Source: Bacteroidota bacterium (GTDB taxonomy: Bacteria > Bacteroidota > Bacteroidia > Chitinophagales > Chitinophagaceae). Taken from it: DNA of 35,565 bases. Both the position numbers and the translations under genes were made by a program. The notes under the pieces were generated by a model. It saw nothing but the letters and a program-made list of their open reading frames with translations. It had not been told where the DNA came from and ran no database searches. The stretch is from positions 1 to 35,565 of the forward strand of contig JAFAEW010000074.1 of the NCBI GenBank assembly GCA_023423835.1. Direction: 5' to 3'. Every line of letters begins with the position of its first letter. The stretch's first letter is position 1. This document shows positions 35,301 through 35,565 of the stretch, piece after piece.

Positions 35301-35428
35301 TAGCTAAAATACTTCCGCCGGTTTCGAGGTTTACACCAACAGGAGAAAGAACACAAAAGAGAGAAACGGTGATAGAAAAGTTAAAAGCATTTTTCAATCG
35401 GTTTTGGGATATTACGGAAAATGTGTGA
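32318..35428 (+). CDS. hsdR: Type I restriction-modification system, endonuclease/translocase subunit HsdR
   Basis: HsdR translocates DNA using ATP and cuts it at a distance from the unmethylated site. The 1036 residues show: N-terminal nuclease domain with a PD-(D/E)xK motif (D150, E164, K166 in HVELKK), SF2 motif I TTGSGKT (323-329), motif II DECH (423-426), motif III GFTGTP (448-453), motif VI QAYSRTNR (about 724-731), then a helical C-terminal domain for HsdM contact. Length is normal and no lesion is visible. The ATG overlaps the transposase stop by four bases (ATGA). A bidirectional terminator follows. Confidence 0.98.
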   Translation: MNYNIVAENPESTVVAEYQSPFKRDTAYQSEDALEKAFIQQLQTQAYEYLAINSEAALINNLRKQLELLNNYSFTDNEWNQFFKNKIANQNSGIEEKTTIIQEDHIQILDCDDGTKKNIYLLDKTNIHNNRLQVIKQYVVDDGQRPNRYDVTVLVNGLPLVHVELKKRGVDIKEAFNQINRYNRESFWSGSGLFEYVQLFVISNGTYTKYYSNTTRFSHIKEQSQNAAKKGKRTSNSFEFTSWWADANNKPITDLLDFAGTFFAKHALLNILIKYCVFTTDKLLLAMRPYQIVATERILGKINVANNYKSYGTIEAGGYIWHTTGSGKTLTSFKTAQLASKLDFVHKVLFVVDRKDLDYQTMKEYDKFEKGAANSNTNTSILKKQLSDANARIIITTIQKLSILIKKEKNHLAFSQPVVIIFDECHRSQFGDMHKAITKAFKKYFLFGFTGTPIFAINASNSNKPDLKTTEQAFGKKLHTYTIVDAINDKNVLPFRIDYIRTMKEKDNIKDAKVWDIDRERALLAPERISNNVKYIFDHFEQKTKRNSKSYSFTQLKNIYEVASAQDRTKIEEVKQKIRLTGFNSIFAVSSIDFAKTYYNEFKRQQQTLPEISRLKVATIFSFGVNDDEEDDGVMDENSESTEQLSATDRDFLEAAISDYNQIFKTNYDTSTDKFQNYYKDVSLRMKNREIDLLIVVNMFLTGFDATTLNTLWVDKNLRLHGLLQAYSRTNRILNSVKTFGNIVCFRNLEKATNESIALFGDKEAGGIVLLKTFNEYYNGYSDGKKTFPGYVSLIHELTEKFPVGQQIIGEQNQKDFIKLYGSVLKAKNILTTFDEFSGREILSERDVQDYHSMYINLYHEFRNRNTGDAENVNDDIVFEMELIKQVEINIDYILELIRKYHDGNSKDKEIIVSINKAIDSSVELRNKKDLIQKFIQSLAAGADVTHDWQSFVDEKKMEELDAIIEEENLDKEETYKFINNAFRDGYVQTTGTGLAKILPPVSRFTPTGERTQKRETVIEKLKAFFNRFWDITENV

Positions 35429-35472
35429 AGATCCAGTTTCTGTTTCGATTTATAGGATCCATCTTTAAACTG

Positions 35473-35502
35473 AAAACCGGAAGCTGAAACTGCCGGTTTT
35501 TT
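35473..35502. terminator. Bidirectional terminator between hsdR and the tRNA
   Basis: AAAACCGG (35473-35480) pairs with CCGGTTTT (35493-35500), with a 12-base loop and further T after it. The A-tract on the left becomes a T-tract on the other strand, so it can stop both hsdR and the converging tRNA, whose 3' end is at 35506. Confidence 0.8.
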
Positions 35503-35505
35503 AAG

Positions 35506-35565
35506 TGGCCTCGTCAGGAATCGAACCCCCGCCCGTACCGAACGGCACGTTCGGGCGGGTGAATC
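35506..35565 (-). tRNA. tRNA gene, 3' part, with T-stem apparently split by a 32-bp palindrome
   Basis: Reading the minus strand, the end has discriminator A (35506), acceptor strand CGAGGCC, T-stem 3' half CCTGA and loop TTCGATT, so a tRNA 3' end is clear. The T-stem 5' half should be TCAGG. GG is present at 35526-35527, but TCA is found only at 35560-35562, after 32 bases (35528-35559) that form a hairpin. Without them the stem pairs perfectly; with them only two or three pairs remain. The alternative is a class II tRNA with a long variable arm and a poor T-stem. The anticodon is outside the window. Confidence is for tRNA origin, not for function. Confidence 0.65.
35528..35559 (-). repeat. 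32-bp GC-rich palindrome inside the tRNA 3' region
   Basis: CCCGCCCG (35528-35535) pairs with CGGGCGGG (35552-35559); an inner AACG/CGTT stem with a GCA loop continues the hairpin, with a small asymmetric bulge. It is far richer in G+C than its surroundings. It does not match the GTAG-headed REP units of the RAYT gene. It may be a palindromic element inserted into the tRNA gene, or an unusual variable arm. Confidence 0.6.

Noticed and set aside
1..35565. A genomic island bounded by matching tRNA-derived att sites
   Set aside because: The tRNA ends at 1-35 and 35506-35565 have different acceptor and T-stem sequences, so they do not form a direct repeat; no integrase gene is present.
1..35565. 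CRISPR array
   Set aside because: No series of regularly spaced direct repeats with unique spacers is visible; the only short repeats are in hsdS and the RAYT gene and lie in coding frame.

Overview
The window looks like a chromosomal segment of a Bacteroidota bacterium, most likely of the Chitinophagales/Sphingobacteriales type. The reasons are the GLPGLI-family protein paired with a CarboxypepD_reg/outer-membrane barrel protein, other TonB-type proteins with CarboxypepD_reg domains, lipoprotein signals ending in Cys-Lys-Lys, a Tat-signal GH109 enzyme, probable TTG starts, and little Shine-Dalgarno signal. The taxonomic call is inference from gene content, not from a marker comparison.

Layout. 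Positions 1-35 are the 3' end of a tRNA. From 66 to 4891 lie a small hypothetical gene (-), recA (+) and a large secreted tricorn-type S41 protease (+). From 4973 to 8190 is an accessory, partly decayed block: lipoproteins, a split HExxH metalloprotease-like lipoprotein, a decayed copy of part of that gene, and a small orphan reading frame. From 8235 to 11188 is a housekeeping run on the minus strand: enolase, FtsB/DivIC-like protein and a PLP trans-sulfuration enzyme. From 11321 to 15751 are a CarboxypepD_reg protein and two adjacent broken genes, an outer-membrane barrel protein with a frameshift plus an in-frame stop, and a GLPGLI protein with a one-base frameshift. From 16156 to 18717 are a GH5-like glycosidase and a GH109 enzyme, convergent. 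From 18917 to 24616 are a DEAD-box helicase, a minus-strand run of four membrane/envelope genes (DagK-like kinase, PEGA-like membrane protein, M23 peptidase, membrane protein) and an RND/MMPL exporter. From 24621 to 28713 is a siderophore/iron unit: TonB-dependent receptor plus PepSY reductase-like protein, with a small cysteine-containing secreted protein transcribed divergently.

From 28905 to 35428 is a complete type I restriction-modification operon, hsdM-hsdS-(RAYT transposase)-hsdR, with every junction overlapping by a few bases. Two features stand out. hsdS has three 12-bp repeats between its target-recognition domains, the arrangement known to alter spacing and specificity in EcoR124-type systems. 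The REP-associated tyrosine transposase sits inside the operon and carries REP-like palindromes with GTAG heads within its own coding sequence, two of them identical 27-bp copies that add exactly nine codons. The window ends at 35506-35565 in a second, minus-strand tRNA 3' end whose T-stem appears to be split by a 32-bp GC-rich palindrome.

The broken genes are confined to lineage-specific envelope genes between 5 and 16 kb, while recA, eno, the helicase and hsdM/S/R are intact. This argues for real gene decay rather than uniformly poor sequence.
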